Assembly: GCF_000971115.1 (NCBI RefSeq)
Contig: NZ_BBLV01000014.1
Coordinates: forward strand, 19,274-83,273
DNA from: Demequina gelatinilytica
Lineage (GTDB): Bacteria > Actinomycetota > Actinomycetes > Actinomycetales > Demequinaceae
Reading direction: 5' to 3'
DNA length: 64,000 nt
A program made the translations under genes and the position numbers. Positions 52,079-59,932 of this stretch are shown piece after piece. The notes beneath the pieces are model-generated. The model saw only the letters and a list, made by a program, of their open reading frames with translations, made no database searches and was not told the origin of the DNA. How positions within the stretch are numbered: position 1 is the stretch's first letter; every line of letters starts with the position of its first letter.

Positions 52079-53059
52079 TCACCGATTCGGCGTCCAGGTC
52101 TGCGCCACGCGGCGGATCTGATCCCTGAGACCGTCCTCCCCCGGGGCTCCCTCGTGCGCCGAGACGATGCCCGCAGCCATCAGGTCCCGCATGCCGACGC
52201 CGAGCTCGGCGGCGACCACCACGCACGGGACGCCGCGACGCGCAGCCAGGGCTGCTGCGGCCGAGGCGGCGCCGTGGTCCAGGTCCGAGGCATGAAGGCG
52301 CCCGACGACGGCGACCACCACATCCGCGTCCGCTGCGGCCGCCTCGAGGCCGGTGAGGGCCGCGAGGGCCGCCGCCGCCGGCGCCAGCCGCGCTCCCATC
52401 GCACCGAGGACGTAGGCGAGCCCTCCGGCGGCGCCCGAGCCGGGCTGGTCGGACAGGCGTGACGGGCCGATCAGCGCGCGACGCGACGCGACCGCATCGG
52501 CCTCGCGAGCCACCGCGGTCCAGCGCTCCTCCTGCTCCTGCGCCGCGAGGGCGAGCGCCGCATCGTGCTCCCGTCCGTCGCGCACGGCGGCGCTCATCCC
52601 GGTGAACCCGAGGAGCGGGCGGTCCGCGCCCACGAGCGCGACCACATCCAGGTCCGCCACGGCGGCGCGCGCGGCCTCGAGCCCGCCGCCCCAGACGTCG
52701 ACGGCGTCCCCGGCGGGCGCCTCATCGCCGAGCGGGACCACCACGGGCCCCTTCTCCCCCGCCGCGGCGAGCCCCAGCAGCGCGGCGCGCAGCGCGGACG
52801 GCTCCCAGCGGGCGCCGGAGGCCGGCGCCAGCACCAGCGCCGGGCCCACCCGGCGAGCGAGCGCCCCGCCGACGCGATGCTCCGTGCCGATCAGCGCATC
52901 GGCGCTGCGCGGGCCGCCCGAGGGCGTCGGGACCACGTCGAGCGACACGTGCGAAGCAGTGGCGGACCAGGCATCTCGGACGATCCGGGCGGTGTCGGGA
53001 GGAGGGAGTGTCCCAGCACCCCCACGGGGCCAGCTCTGGGCGGCGATGACGGCACGCAT
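52079..53059 (-). CDS. Glycerate kinase-like protein, degenerate
   Basis: A 326-residue protein with the glycerate kinase type 1 fold order: N-terminal MRAVIAAQSWPRGGAGTLPP, C-terminal GSGAAGGLAYVLGAMGARLAPAAAALAALTGLEAA and VPCVVVAAELGVGMRDL. The usual conserved M-A-D-G-G-E-G motif is TPSGGPRS here, and the later G-E-G is G-R-L, so catalysis is doubtful. It sits where Rv2205c lies in M. tuberculosis, between erpA and nadA/DUF3043, and is convergent with neither (divergent from nadA). Confidence 0.75.
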   Translation of the reverse strand: MRAVIAAQSWPRGGAGTLPPPDTARIVRDAWSATASHVSLDVVPTPSGGPRSADALIGTEHRVGGALARRVGPALVLAPASGARWEPSALRAALLGLAAAGEKGPVVVPLGDEAPAGDAVDVWGGGLEAARAAVADLDVVALVGADRPLLGFTGMSAAVRDGREHDAALALAAQEQEERWTAVAREADAVASRRALIGPSRLSDQPGSGAAGGLAYVLGAMGARLAPAAAALAALTGLEAAAADADVVVAVVGRLHASDLDHGAASAAAALAARRGVPCVVVAAELGVGMRDLMAAGIVSAHEGAPGEDGLRDQIRRVAQTWTPNR

Positions 53060-53087
53060 GGCCTCAAGTGTGCCCTGCCATGCATGC

Positions 53088-53093
53088 GACAAT
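53088..53093 (+). promoter_or_regulatory. -10 hexamer GACAAT for leaderless nadA
   Basis: GACAAT is six bases before ATG 53100; no ribosome-binding site is present. Confidence 0.45.
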
Positions 53094-53099
53094 GTGCGA

Positions 53100-54302
53100 A
53101 TGACCCAGACCTTCCACGAGCCCTCGCCGTCTGCGCTGATGCTCCTGGGCGAGCGTCGCGACCCGCTGTCGGAGCGTGGCGTCGACTGCCCGGGCACCCT
53201 GCCGTCGCCCTCGGATCCCGATCTGGTGGACCGCGCCCGCGCCGCCAAGGAGGCGCTCGGTGACCGCGTGTTCATCCTCGGTCACCACTATCAGCGCGAC
53301 GAGGTCATCCAGTTCGCGGACGTCACGGGCGACTCGTTCAAGCTCGCGCGCGACGCGGCCGCGCGTCCCGCGGCTGAGTTCATCGTGTTCTGCGGCGTGC
53401 ACTTCATGGCGGAGTCCGCGGACATCCTCACGTCCGACGTGCAGCAGGTCATCCTGCCGGACATGGCAGCCGGCTGCTCGATGGCCGACATGGCCAACAT
53501 CAACCAGGTGGACGATGCCTGGGCCCAGCTCGAGGAGGCCGGCATCGCCTCCCGCACGGTGCCCGTCACGTACATGAACTCGACCGCCGCGATCAAGGCG
53601 TTCTGCGGGGAGCACGGCGGCGTGGTCTGCACGTCCTCCAACGCCGAGGTCGCGCTCGACTGGGCCTTCGGCCAGGTGGGCGGCGTCGACGGCGACGGCA
53701 AGGTGCTGTTCCTGCCCGACCAGCACCTGGGACGCAACACGGCGGTCCTGCAGCTCGGCCTGTCCCTCGACGACTGCATCGTCTGGGACCCCCGCAAGCC
53801 GCTGGGCGGCAACACGCCCGAGGCGGTCGAGGCTGCCCGGATGATCCTGTGGAAGGGCCACTGCTCGGTGCACGGCCGCTTCCGCAAGGCGCACGTCGAC
53901 CGCTTCCGTGAGGAGGTGCCCGGCATCAACGTGCTGGTGCACCCGGAGTGCACGCATGAGGTGGTCACGGCGGCCGACATGGTCGGCTCGACCGAGTACA
54001 TCATCAAGGCCCTCGACGCGGCCGAGCCCGGCTCGTCCTGGGTGATCGGCACCGAGCTCAACCTGGTGCGCCGCCTCGCGAACGCGCACCCGGACAAGGA
54101 CATCCACTTCCTCGAGGACACGGTCTGCTTCTGCTCGACGATGAACCGCATCGACCTCCCGCACCTCGTGTGGGCGCTCGAGTCGCTGGTCGCCGGCGAT
54201 GTGCCCAACGTCATCGTCGTGGACGACGAGACCCAGCGGCTCGCGAAGATCGCGCTCGACCGTATGCTCGCGCTTCCCGCCAAGAACCCTGCCAAGGACT
54301 GA
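53100..54302 (+). CDS. nadA: Quinolinate synthase A
   Basis: A 400-residue 4Fe-4S enzyme condensing iminoaspartate with DHAP to quinolinate for NAD synthesis. FILGHHYQRDEVIQFADVTG opens the first repeat. Cluster cysteines are expected in EFIVFCGVHFMAES, VLVHPECTHEVV and LEDTVCFCSTM. A long N-terminal part (about 45 residues) is normal in actinobacteria. ATG 53100 was selected for its leaderless promoter. nadB and nadC are not nearby. Confidence 0.94.
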   Translation: MTQTFHEPSPSALMLLGERRDPLSERGVDCPGTLPSPSDPDLVDRARAAKEALGDRVFILGHHYQRDEVIQFADVTGDSFKLARDAAARPAAEFIVFCGVHFMAESADILTSDVQQVILPDMAAGCSMADMANINQVDDAWAQLEEAGIASRTVPVTYMNSTAAIKAFCGEHGGVVCTSSNAEVALDWAFGQVGGVDGDGKVLFLPDQHLGRNTAVLQLGLSLDDCIVWDPRKPLGGNTPEAVEAARMILWKGHCSVHGRFRKAHVDRFREEVPGINVLVHPECTHEVVTAADMVGSTEYIIKALDAAEPGSSWVIGTELNLVRRLANAHPDKDIHFLEDTVCFCSTMNRIDLPHLVWALESLVAGDVPNVIVVDDETQRLAKIALDRMLALPAKNPAKD

Positions 54303-54312
54303 TCTAGACACC

Positions 54313-54876
54313 ATGAGCGACAAGAACACCCCCGAGACCGACCTCCCCGGCGTCGAGGTCCCCGGTAAGAAGGGCAAGCCGACCCCGAAGCGCAAGGACC
54401 AGGAGGCGCTGCGCAGGCGCCCGGTCATCGCCGACACCAAGGCGGCCAAGAAGCAGCAGCGCGAGCAGCAGCGGACGGCGCGCGACAAGGAGTGGCAGGC
54501 GATGCGCGAGGGCGACGAGCGGCACATGCCGCTCGAGCACCGCGGCCCCGAGCGCCGGTTCCTCCGCGACTACGTCGACGCGCGCACCGCGCCGGGCGAG
54601 TTCCTGCTCCCCCTGTCGATCGTCTTCGTGATCCTGTCGCTCGCGGTGACGGGCGCCGCGGCGGTCGCGCTCATCGCGCTGTTCTACTTCATGGTGCTCG
54701 TGGTCGGCATCGAGACCTTCATCATGACGCGCCGCCTCAAGAAGCGCTTCATCGCGAAGTTCGGCGAGAACAAGCTCCCCCGCGGCTGGACGTTCTACGT
54801 CATCGCGCGCCACCTCAACCTGCGACGCTTCCGCGCGCCCAAGCCGAAGGTCAAGCGGGGCGAGTACCCCGTCTGA
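54313..54876 (+). CDS. DUF3043 membrane protein
   Basis: A 187-residue protein of the actinobacterial DUF3043 family (Rv2206 type). The N-terminal cytosolic half is Lys/Arg-rich (GKKGKPTPKRKDQEALRRRP, KAAKKQQREQQRTARDKEW). Then RDYVDARTAPGEFLLPLSIV and two transmembrane helices follow, with a basic C-terminal tail. The function is unknown. It follows nadA by 10 bases and shares its transcript. Confidence 0.9.
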   Translation: MSDKNTPETDLPGVEVPGKKGKPTPKRKDQEALRRRPVIADTKAAKKQQREQQRTARDKEWQAMREGDERHMPLEHRGPERRFLRDYVDARTAPGEFLLPLSIVFVILSLAVTGAAAVALIALFYFMVLVVGIETFIMTRRLKKRFIAKFGENKLPRGWTFYVIARHLNLRRFRAPKPKVKRGEYPV

Positions 54877-54888
54877 ACCGCATCGTCC

Positions 54889-54938
54889 CGAAGGGCGTCC
54901 TCGGCACAGGTCCATCCCTGTGCCCTGGGCGCCCTTCG
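54889..54938 (+). terminator. Terminator after DUF3043
   Basis: CGAAGGGCG and CGCCCTTCG form the base of a long stem that continues through GGCACAGG / CCTGTGCC. It starts 13 bases after the stop. GCATCGTC (54880-54887) precedes it. Confidence 0.8.
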
Positions 54939-54974
54939 CGCTTCGCGGCGCACCCTGGTGCCGGAGATGTGTCC

Positions 54975-54980
54975 TAGGGT
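54975..54980 (+). promoter_or_regulatory. -10 hexamer TAGGGT for the aldo/keto reductase
   Basis: TAGGGT, six bases (CGAGGG), then ATG 54987. Confidence 0.45.
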
Positions 54981-54986
54981 CGAGGG

Positions 54987-55994
54987 ATGGTCAACTATCG
55001 CTACCTCGGCAACTCCGGGCTCAAGATCACCGAGCTCACCTACGGCAACTGGATCACCCACGCATCACAGGTCGAGAACGACCAGGCGAAGGCGTGCGTG
55101 CAGGCCGCCCTCGACGTGGGCATCAGCTCCTTCGACACCGCGGACGTGTACGCGAACACCCAGGCCGAGGTGGTCCTGGGCGAGGCGCTCAAGGGCGAGC
55201 GGCGCGAGAGCCTCGAGATCTTCACCAAGGTGTTCTGGTCCACCGGCCCCGGCGGCGCCAACGACATGGGCCTGTCCCGCAAGCACATCATGGAGTCCAT
55301 CAACGGGTCGCTGAAGCGGCTCCAGACCGACTACGTCGATCTCTACCAGGCGCACCGCTACGACTACGACACGCCGCTCGAGGAGACGATGAGCGCGTTC
55401 GCGGACATCGTCCACGCCGGCAAGGCGCACTACATCGGCGTCAGCGAATGGACCGCGGACCAGATCCGCGCGGGCGCCGCGCTCGCGAAGGAGCTGCGCA
55501 TCCCGTTCGTGTCCTCGCAGCCCCAGTACTCGATGCTGTGGCGCGTCATCGAGGACCAGGTGGTGCCCGCCTCGAAGGAGGTGGGCGTGAGCCAGATCGT
55601 CTGGTCGCCCGTCGCGCAGGGCGTGCTCACCGGCAAGTACAAGCCCGGCCAGCCGGCCCCCGCGGGTTCGCGCGCGACCGACGAGAAGTCCGGAGCGCGC
55701 TTCATCGAGCGCTGGATGGGCGAGGACATCCTCACGCGCGTCCAGGGGCTGCAGCCCATCGCGGACGAGCTGGGCCTCACCATGGCGCAGCTCGCGATCG
55801 CGTGGGTGCTGCAGAACGACAACGTCGCCGCGGCGATCATCGGCGCCTCGCGCCCCGAGCAGGTGCGCGACAACGCGAAGGCCTCCGGCGTGGAGATCCC
55901 CGCAGAGCTCATGACCAGGATCGACGAGGTCCTGGGAGACGTGGTCGAGCGCGACCCCGCCCGCACCACGGAGGCCGGCCCCGCGCACCGCTGA
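54987..55994 (+). CDS. Aldo/keto reductase (voltage-gated K+ channel beta-subunit-like)
   Basis: A 335-residue NADPH-dependent (beta/alpha)8 reductase. The catalytic tetrad is visible: Asp and Tyr in SFDTADVYANTQAEVVLG, Lys in IFTKVFWST and His in LYQAHRYDYDTP. The closing nucleotide site is IIGASRPEQVRDNAKAS. It belongs to the Kv-beta/YghZ-like branch by length and by the opening YRYLGNSGLKITELTYGNW. Substrate unknown; aldehyde detoxification is typical. Confidence 0.92.
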   Translation: MVNYRYLGNSGLKITELTYGNWITHASQVENDQAKACVQAALDVGISSFDTADVYANTQAEVVLGEALKGERRESLEIFTKVFWSTGPGGANDMGLSRKHIMESINGSLKRLQTDYVDLYQAHRYDYDTPLEETMSAFADIVHAGKAHYIGVSEWTADQIRAGAALAKELRIPFVSSQPQYSMLWRVIEDQVVPASKEVGVSQIVWSPVAQGVLTGKYKPGQPAPAGSRATDEKSGARFIERWMGEDILTRVQGLQPIADELGLTMAQLAIAWVLQNDNVAAAIIGASRPEQVRDNAKASGVEIPAELMTRIDEVLGDVVERDPARTTEAGPAHR

Positions 55995-56008
55995 GCCGTC
56001 CCGCATGA

Positions 56009-56041
56009 CGAAGGCCCCGGGGGGTGACCCCGGGGCCTTCG
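56009..56041 (+). terminator. Terminator of the aldo/keto reductase
   Basis: CGAAGGCCCCGGGG, loop GGTGA, CCCCGGGGCCTTCG: a perfect 14-bp stem 14 bases after the stop. Confidence 0.88.
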
Positions 56042-56151
56042 CTGCATCAAAGGAGAAAACAATGCGTGCACGCCTGGCAGGTGCGTGCATGAGGGGAACG
56101 CACGGACCCTCGCGTCTGTTCCCGCCCCGGGCGCACACTGGAGGCGTGGAC

Positions 56152-56832
56152 ATGTTGCGCGACCGCGACGATGCGGGCGGGAGGCTCACGTGGCTCCTGT
56201 CGCCCCTCGTGACGCAGGGCGCAGGCACCGAGGCCGTGGTGCTCGCGCTGCCGCGCGGCGGGGTGCCCGTCGGCGCCGCGATCGCGCGCGGCCTGGGGCT
56301 CCCGCTCGACGTGTGCGTGGTGCGCAAGCTGGGCGCGCCGGGCAACCCCGAGTACGGCTTCGGCGCGATCGGCGAGGGCGGGGTGCGGGTGGTCGACGAG
56401 GACTCGATGCGCGCGCTCCAGCTCGACGAGGCCGACGTCGCGGCGGTCGAGGCGCGGGAGCGGGCGCGCCTGGACGATGCGGTGGCGCGGTACCGCGCGG
56501 TCCGCACCCGGGTACCGCTCGGCGGACGCACCGCGATCGTGGTCGACGACGGGATCGCGACGGGAGGCACGGCCAGGGCGGCGGCCCGCGTCGCGCGCGC
56601 GGCCGGGGCGACGCGGGTCATCGTCGCCGCGGGCGTCGCCGCGCCCGACTCCCTCCACGCGCTCATGCGCGACGGCAGCGCGGATCTCGCCCTCGCAGCT
56701 CTCATCCCGGACCGGCTCATGGCGGTGGGTCAGTGGTACCTCGACTTCTCGCAGACCCCCGATGCCGAGGTGCTGCGCCGCCTCGCCGAGGCGGGGTCAG
56801 CGCCCGCTGTCGGCGATGGCGAGGATGCGTGA
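56152..56832 (+). CDS. Phosphoribosyltransferase domain protein
   Basis: A 226-residue type I PRTase-fold protein. The PRPP motif is TAIVVDDGIATGGTARAA; the flexible part includes PLDVCVVRKLGAPGNPEYGFGAIGEGG, a typical signature of the predicted phosphoribosyltransferases of the Rv0571c group. GGAGG lies 7 bases before ATG 56152. An in-frame ATG at 56062 has an even better AAAGGAG, so a 256-residue form cannot be excluded. Its 3' end overlaps the LysR gene on the other strand by 36 bases. The substrate is unknown. Confidence 0.85.
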   Translation: MLRDRDDAGGRLTWLLSPLVTQGAGTEAVVLALPRGGVPVGAAIARGLGLPLDVCVVRKLGAPGNPEYGFGAIGEGGVRVVDEDSMRALQLDEADVAAVEARERARLDDAVARYRAVRTRVPLGGRTAIVVDDGIATGGTARAAARVARAAGATRVIVAAGVAAPDSLHALMRDGSADLALAALIPDRLMAVGQWYLDFSQTPDAEVLRRLAEAGSAPAVGDGEDA

Positions 56833-57696
56833 CGCCGCAGGCGACAGGCGGCGACGGGGGTCCCACACGGCCGCGAGCGGGCGCGTGAGCAGCGGCCCGT
56901 CGACACGGACACGATGCAGGCGGCCCGCCTCGACGTCGTCGCGAACGGCGCGCTCGCTCAGCGCGGCCACTCCCCCGCCCGCGAGCACCGTCGCCCGGAT
57001 CGCTGCTGTGGTCGACAGCTCCGCCGCCGGCGCGGCCACGGAGTCCGGCCCGAGGACGCTCTCGAGCGCACGCTCGAGGGTGAGCCGCGTGCCGGAGCCC
57101 GGCTCGCGGCTGAGGAGCGGCGTGCGCGCGAGCTCGGCGGCCGACACCGAGGTGCGACGCGCCCAGGGATGCCCCGCGGCGACCACGATCGCGACCTCGT
57201 CGTGCGCGACCACGAGCGCCGCGAGCCGCGCGGGCGGCTCCGGCGTCTCGACGAAGCCGAGGTCGTAGGTGCCGGCACGGACGCGCTCGGCGACCGTCGC
57301 GCTGTTGACCGCCGTGAGCTCCACCTGCGCCGCGTCCGGCTCCGCCGCATAGGCGACGAGCCAGCCCGGGAGCAGATGCTCGGCGACGGTGAGGCTCGCG
57401 CCGATGCGCACATGCGCCGCGCGGTCCGACCTCAGAGCCGCGACGGCCGACTCGAAGCCGTCGACGTGCTGCAGCACCGTGCCCGCCCAGCCCGCCACCA
57501 TCACGCCGTGGTCGGTCAGGGCGGTGCCGCGCGCGGTGCGCGAGAACAATGCGAGGCCCCAGCGTCGTTCGAGCGCGCGCATCCGCTGCGACACCGCCTG
57601 CTGGCTCACACCGAGCTGCTGGGCGGCGCCGGTGAGGCTCCCCCGAAGCTCGACCTCGACCAGCATCCGCAGCTCCTCGATCGACGTCGCCGCCAT
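56797..57696 (-). CDS. LysR family transcriptional regulator
   Basis: A 299-residue LysR-type regulator. The N-terminal winged HTH reads RGSLTGAAQQLGVSQQAVSQ with the follow-on MRALERRWGLALFSRTARG. The effector domain begins RIGASLTVAEHLLPGWLVAY. The start MAATSIEELRML at 57696 is the conserved position before the HTH. It is divergent from the TDT transporter gene with an 83-bp gap, the normal LysR-target layout, so it likely regulates the transporter. Confidence 0.9.
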   Translation of the reverse strand: MAATSIEELRMLVEVELRGSLTGAAQQLGVSQQAVSQRMRALERRWGLALFSRTARGTALTDHGVMVAGWAGTVLQHVDGFESAVAALRSDRAAHVRIGASLTVAEHLLPGWLVAYAAEPDAAQVELTAVNSATVAERVRAGTYDLGFVETPEPPARLAALVVAHDEVAIVVAAGHPWARRTSVSAAELARTPLLSREPGSGTRLTLERALESVLGPDSVAAPAAELSTTAAIRATVLAGGGVAALSERAVRDDVEAGRLHRVRVDGPLLTRPLAAVWDPRRRLSPAASRILAIADSGR

Positions 57697-57779
57697 GCAT
57701 CCTCCGTCACAACCTGTGCTTGTGGTTCGCCATGATTCTCGCACTACCGACCGCATGCTGCGCTTGGGATGGTGGGTCC

Positions 57780-58847
57780 ATGACCATCTCCCGCATCGTG
57801 CCCGTCCCGCCGAACTGGTTCGCGGCCGTGATGGGGACGTCGATCATCGCCACCGCGGCGCACTCCCTCCCGGTGAGGCTCCCAGGCCTCGCGGCGCTCG
57901 CGTGGACCGCATGGGCGCTCGCCGGCATCCTGCTGGTGGCGGCCGTCGCGGGCACGGTCGCGCACCTGCGCAGCGACCCCGCGGCGCTGCGCGGATACCT
58001 CCTCGACCCCGCGGTCGCGCACTTCTACGGCGCACCGGCGATGGGCCTGCTCGCCTTCGGGACCGCGACGCTGCTGGTCGCGTCGCCCGTGCTCGGGGAC
58101 GCGGCGCTCGCGATCGACATCGCGCTCTGGACGCTCGGCACGGCGCTCGGGCTCGCCACCGCGGTGGGGGTGCCGGTGCTCGCCTTCACGCGCCACCGCG
58201 TCGAGGCCGACGCCGCGACGGGAGCGTGGCTCATGCCGGTCGTCCCGCCCATGGTGTCCGCCGCCGCCGGCGCGCTGCTGCTGCCCCACCTCGAGGGGAC
58301 GGCGGCGCAGACCATGGCGCTCGCCTGCTACGCGATGTTCGGCGCCTCCGCGCTTGCCGCGCTCGCCCTCATCCCCCAGGTCTGGTCCCGCCTCGCCCAC
58401 CACGGGCGCGCCGAGCTGCGGACGGTGCCGACCATGTGGATCGTGCTGGGACCGCTGGGCCAGTCGGTGACCGCGGCGGGTCTGCTCGCGGACCATGCGG
58501 GCCCGGCGTTGGGGGTGACCGAGCACGCGCTCACGCTGTTCGCGCTGCTGTACGGGATCCCGGTGATGGGCTTCGCGCTGCTGTGGCTCGCGATCGCGGG
58601 CGCGGTGACCGCGGTCACGGCGCGGGAGGGCCTGCCGTTCTCGCTCGCGTGGTGGGCGTTCACGTTCCCCGTGGGGACCATGGTGACCGGGGCATCGTCC
58701 CTCGCTTCGCACACCGGCGCGGTGGCTCTCGATGCGGTCGCGGTCGCGCTGTTCGCCCTGCTGCTCGCCGGGTGGGGCGTGGCTGCGAGGGGGACCGTGC
58801 GAGACGCGCGCAAGGTGAGCGGCCCGCAGGAGCTCGTCGCGGCCTAG
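57780..58847 (+). CDS. TDT-family exporter (tellurite-resistance/C4-dicarboxylate transporter)
   Basis: A 355-residue membrane protein with about ten helices. PVPPNWFAAVMGTSIIATAAHSLP opens with the N-W-F-x-x-V-M-G-T signature of TDT/SLAC1-like transporters. LRTVPTMWIVLGPLGQSVTA and LAWWAFTFPVGTMVTGASSLA are also conserved. Members transport malate, sulfite or tellurite-related anions; the substrate is unknown here. The LysR gene is transcribed away from it. Confidence 0.87.
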   Translation: MTISRIVPVPPNWFAAVMGTSIIATAAHSLPVRLPGLAALAWTAWALAGILLVAAVAGTVAHLRSDPAALRGYLLDPAVAHFYGAPAMGLLAFGTATLLVASPVLGDAALAIDIALWTLGTALGLATAVGVPVLAFTRHRVEADAATGAWLMPVVPPMVSAAAGALLLPHLEGTAAQTMALACYAMFGASALAALALIPQVWSRLAHHGRAELRTVPTMWIVLGPLGQSVTAAGLLADHAGPALGVTEHALTLFALLYGIPVMGFALLWLAIAGAVTAVTAREGLPFSLAWWAFTFPVGTMVTGASSLASHTGAVALDAVAVALFALLLAGWGVAARGTVRDARKVSGPQELVAA

Positions 58848-58882
58848 GGGTGCAGGTGCGCGTCCCGGCTCCGGAGGCGGGA

Positions 58883-59899
58883 TCAGGAGGCGGTGAGCGA
58901 CCGGTTGAGACGCGCGACCCACCACGGGCCCTGGTAGACGAAGGCCGTGTACACCTGGAGCAGCGTGGCCCCTGCCGCGAGGACCGCGCGCGCGTCCGGC
59001 TCGGAGGAGATCCCGCCCACGCCGATGAGGCACATGTCGGGACCCACGCGCGCCCTCAGGCGCGCGACCACCTCGAGAAGGCGCGGCAGCAGCACGGGGC
59101 CGGAGAGGCCGCCTGGTCCGCGGTCGTGCGCGATGGTCGTGTTCGACGCCACGATGCCGTCGAGCCCCAGCTCGAGAGCGAGCGCGGCGACGGCGTCCAC
59201 GTCGTCGTCCGCAAGATCGGGGGCGATCTTCACCAGCAGCGGCACCTTGCGGTCGGCGACCGCCTGGTCCGCGGCCGCACGGGTCGCGGCCAGGATGGGA
59301 CGCAGCGTCTCGACGGACTGCAGGTCGCGCAGGCCAGGGGTGTTGGGCGAGGACACGTTCACCACCAGGTAGGAGGCATACGGCGCGAGCAGCCGCGCCG
59401 AGTACGCGTAGTCTGCCGCCGCGTCCTCGGGTGCCGTCGTCTTGTTCTTGCCCAGGTTCACGCCGAGCACGATGCGTCGGCCGGCTGCGGTGGCGCGCAG
59501 CGCCGCGAGGCGGGCCGCCATCGCATCCGCGCCCTCGTTGTTGAACCCCATGCGGTTGCGCAGGCCGCTGACGTCCTTCTCGCGCCACGAGCGCGGCTTC
59601 TCGTTGCCCGGCTGGCCCTTCGGGGTCACGGTCCCCACCTCGACGAACCCGAAGCCCGCGGCCGCGAGCCCCGCGACCGCCTCCGCGTCCTTGTCCATGC
59701 CCGCCGCGAGACCCACGGGGGCAGGGAAGGTCAGCCCGAGCGTCTCCACCGCACCCGCGCGGTGGGGCCGGGCGACGAGGCCGACGGCACGCATGGTCCG
59801 GAAGGCCCAGGCGTTGCGGCCGATCGCGGCGACCCCGAAGCGGTGCGCACGCTCGGCGTCGACGTGCGAGAGGACATGGCGGTAGAGGGGGACGTACAC
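58883..59899 (-). CDS. pyrD: Dihydroorotate dehydrogenase (quinone), class 2
   Basis: A 338-residue FMN enzyme of pyrimidine synthesis, membrane-associated and menaquinone-linked. The N-terminal helix YVPLYRHVLSHVDAERAHRFG is the class 2 membrane/quinone part. GFVEVGTVTPKGQPGNEKPR and VNVSSPNTPGLRDLQ (catalytic Ser) follow. KIAPDLADDDV and GVGGISSEPDARAVLAAGAT mark the FMN site. The GTG start at 59899 matches the usual N-terminus. It is divergent from pepA. Confidence 0.94.
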   Translation of the reverse strand: MYVPLYRHVLSHVDAERAHRFGVAAIGRNAWAFRTMRAVGLVARPHRAGAVETLGLTFPAPVGLAAGMDKDAEAVAGLAAAGFGFVEVGTVTPKGQPGNEKPRSWREKDVSGLRNRMGFNNEGADAMAARLAALRATAAGRRIVLGVNLGKNKTTAPEDAAADYAYSARLLAPYASYLVVNVSSPNTPGLRDLQSVETLRPILAATRAAADQAVADRKVPLLVKIAPDLADDDVDAVAALALELGLDGIVASNTTIAHDRGPGGLSGPVLLPRLLEVVARLRARVGPDMCLIGVGGISSEPDARAVLAAGATLLQVYTAFVYQGPWWVARLNRSLTAS

Positions 59900-59919
59900 G
59901 AGTCCCAAACTACCGGGGC

Positions 59920-59925
59920 TAGGCT
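59920..59925 (+). promoter_or_regulatory. -10 hexamer TAGGCT for pepA
   Basis: TAGGCT, seven bases, then ATG 59933; no ribosome-binding site. Another leaderless-type start. Confidence 0.45.
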
Positions 59926-59932
59926 CGACGCC

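Noticed and set aside
57697..57779. A T-N11-A LysR box in the gap between the regulator and the TDT transporter
   Set aside because: GTGC..GCAC arms are present, but the spacing is not the LysR pattern and no clear box could be defended.
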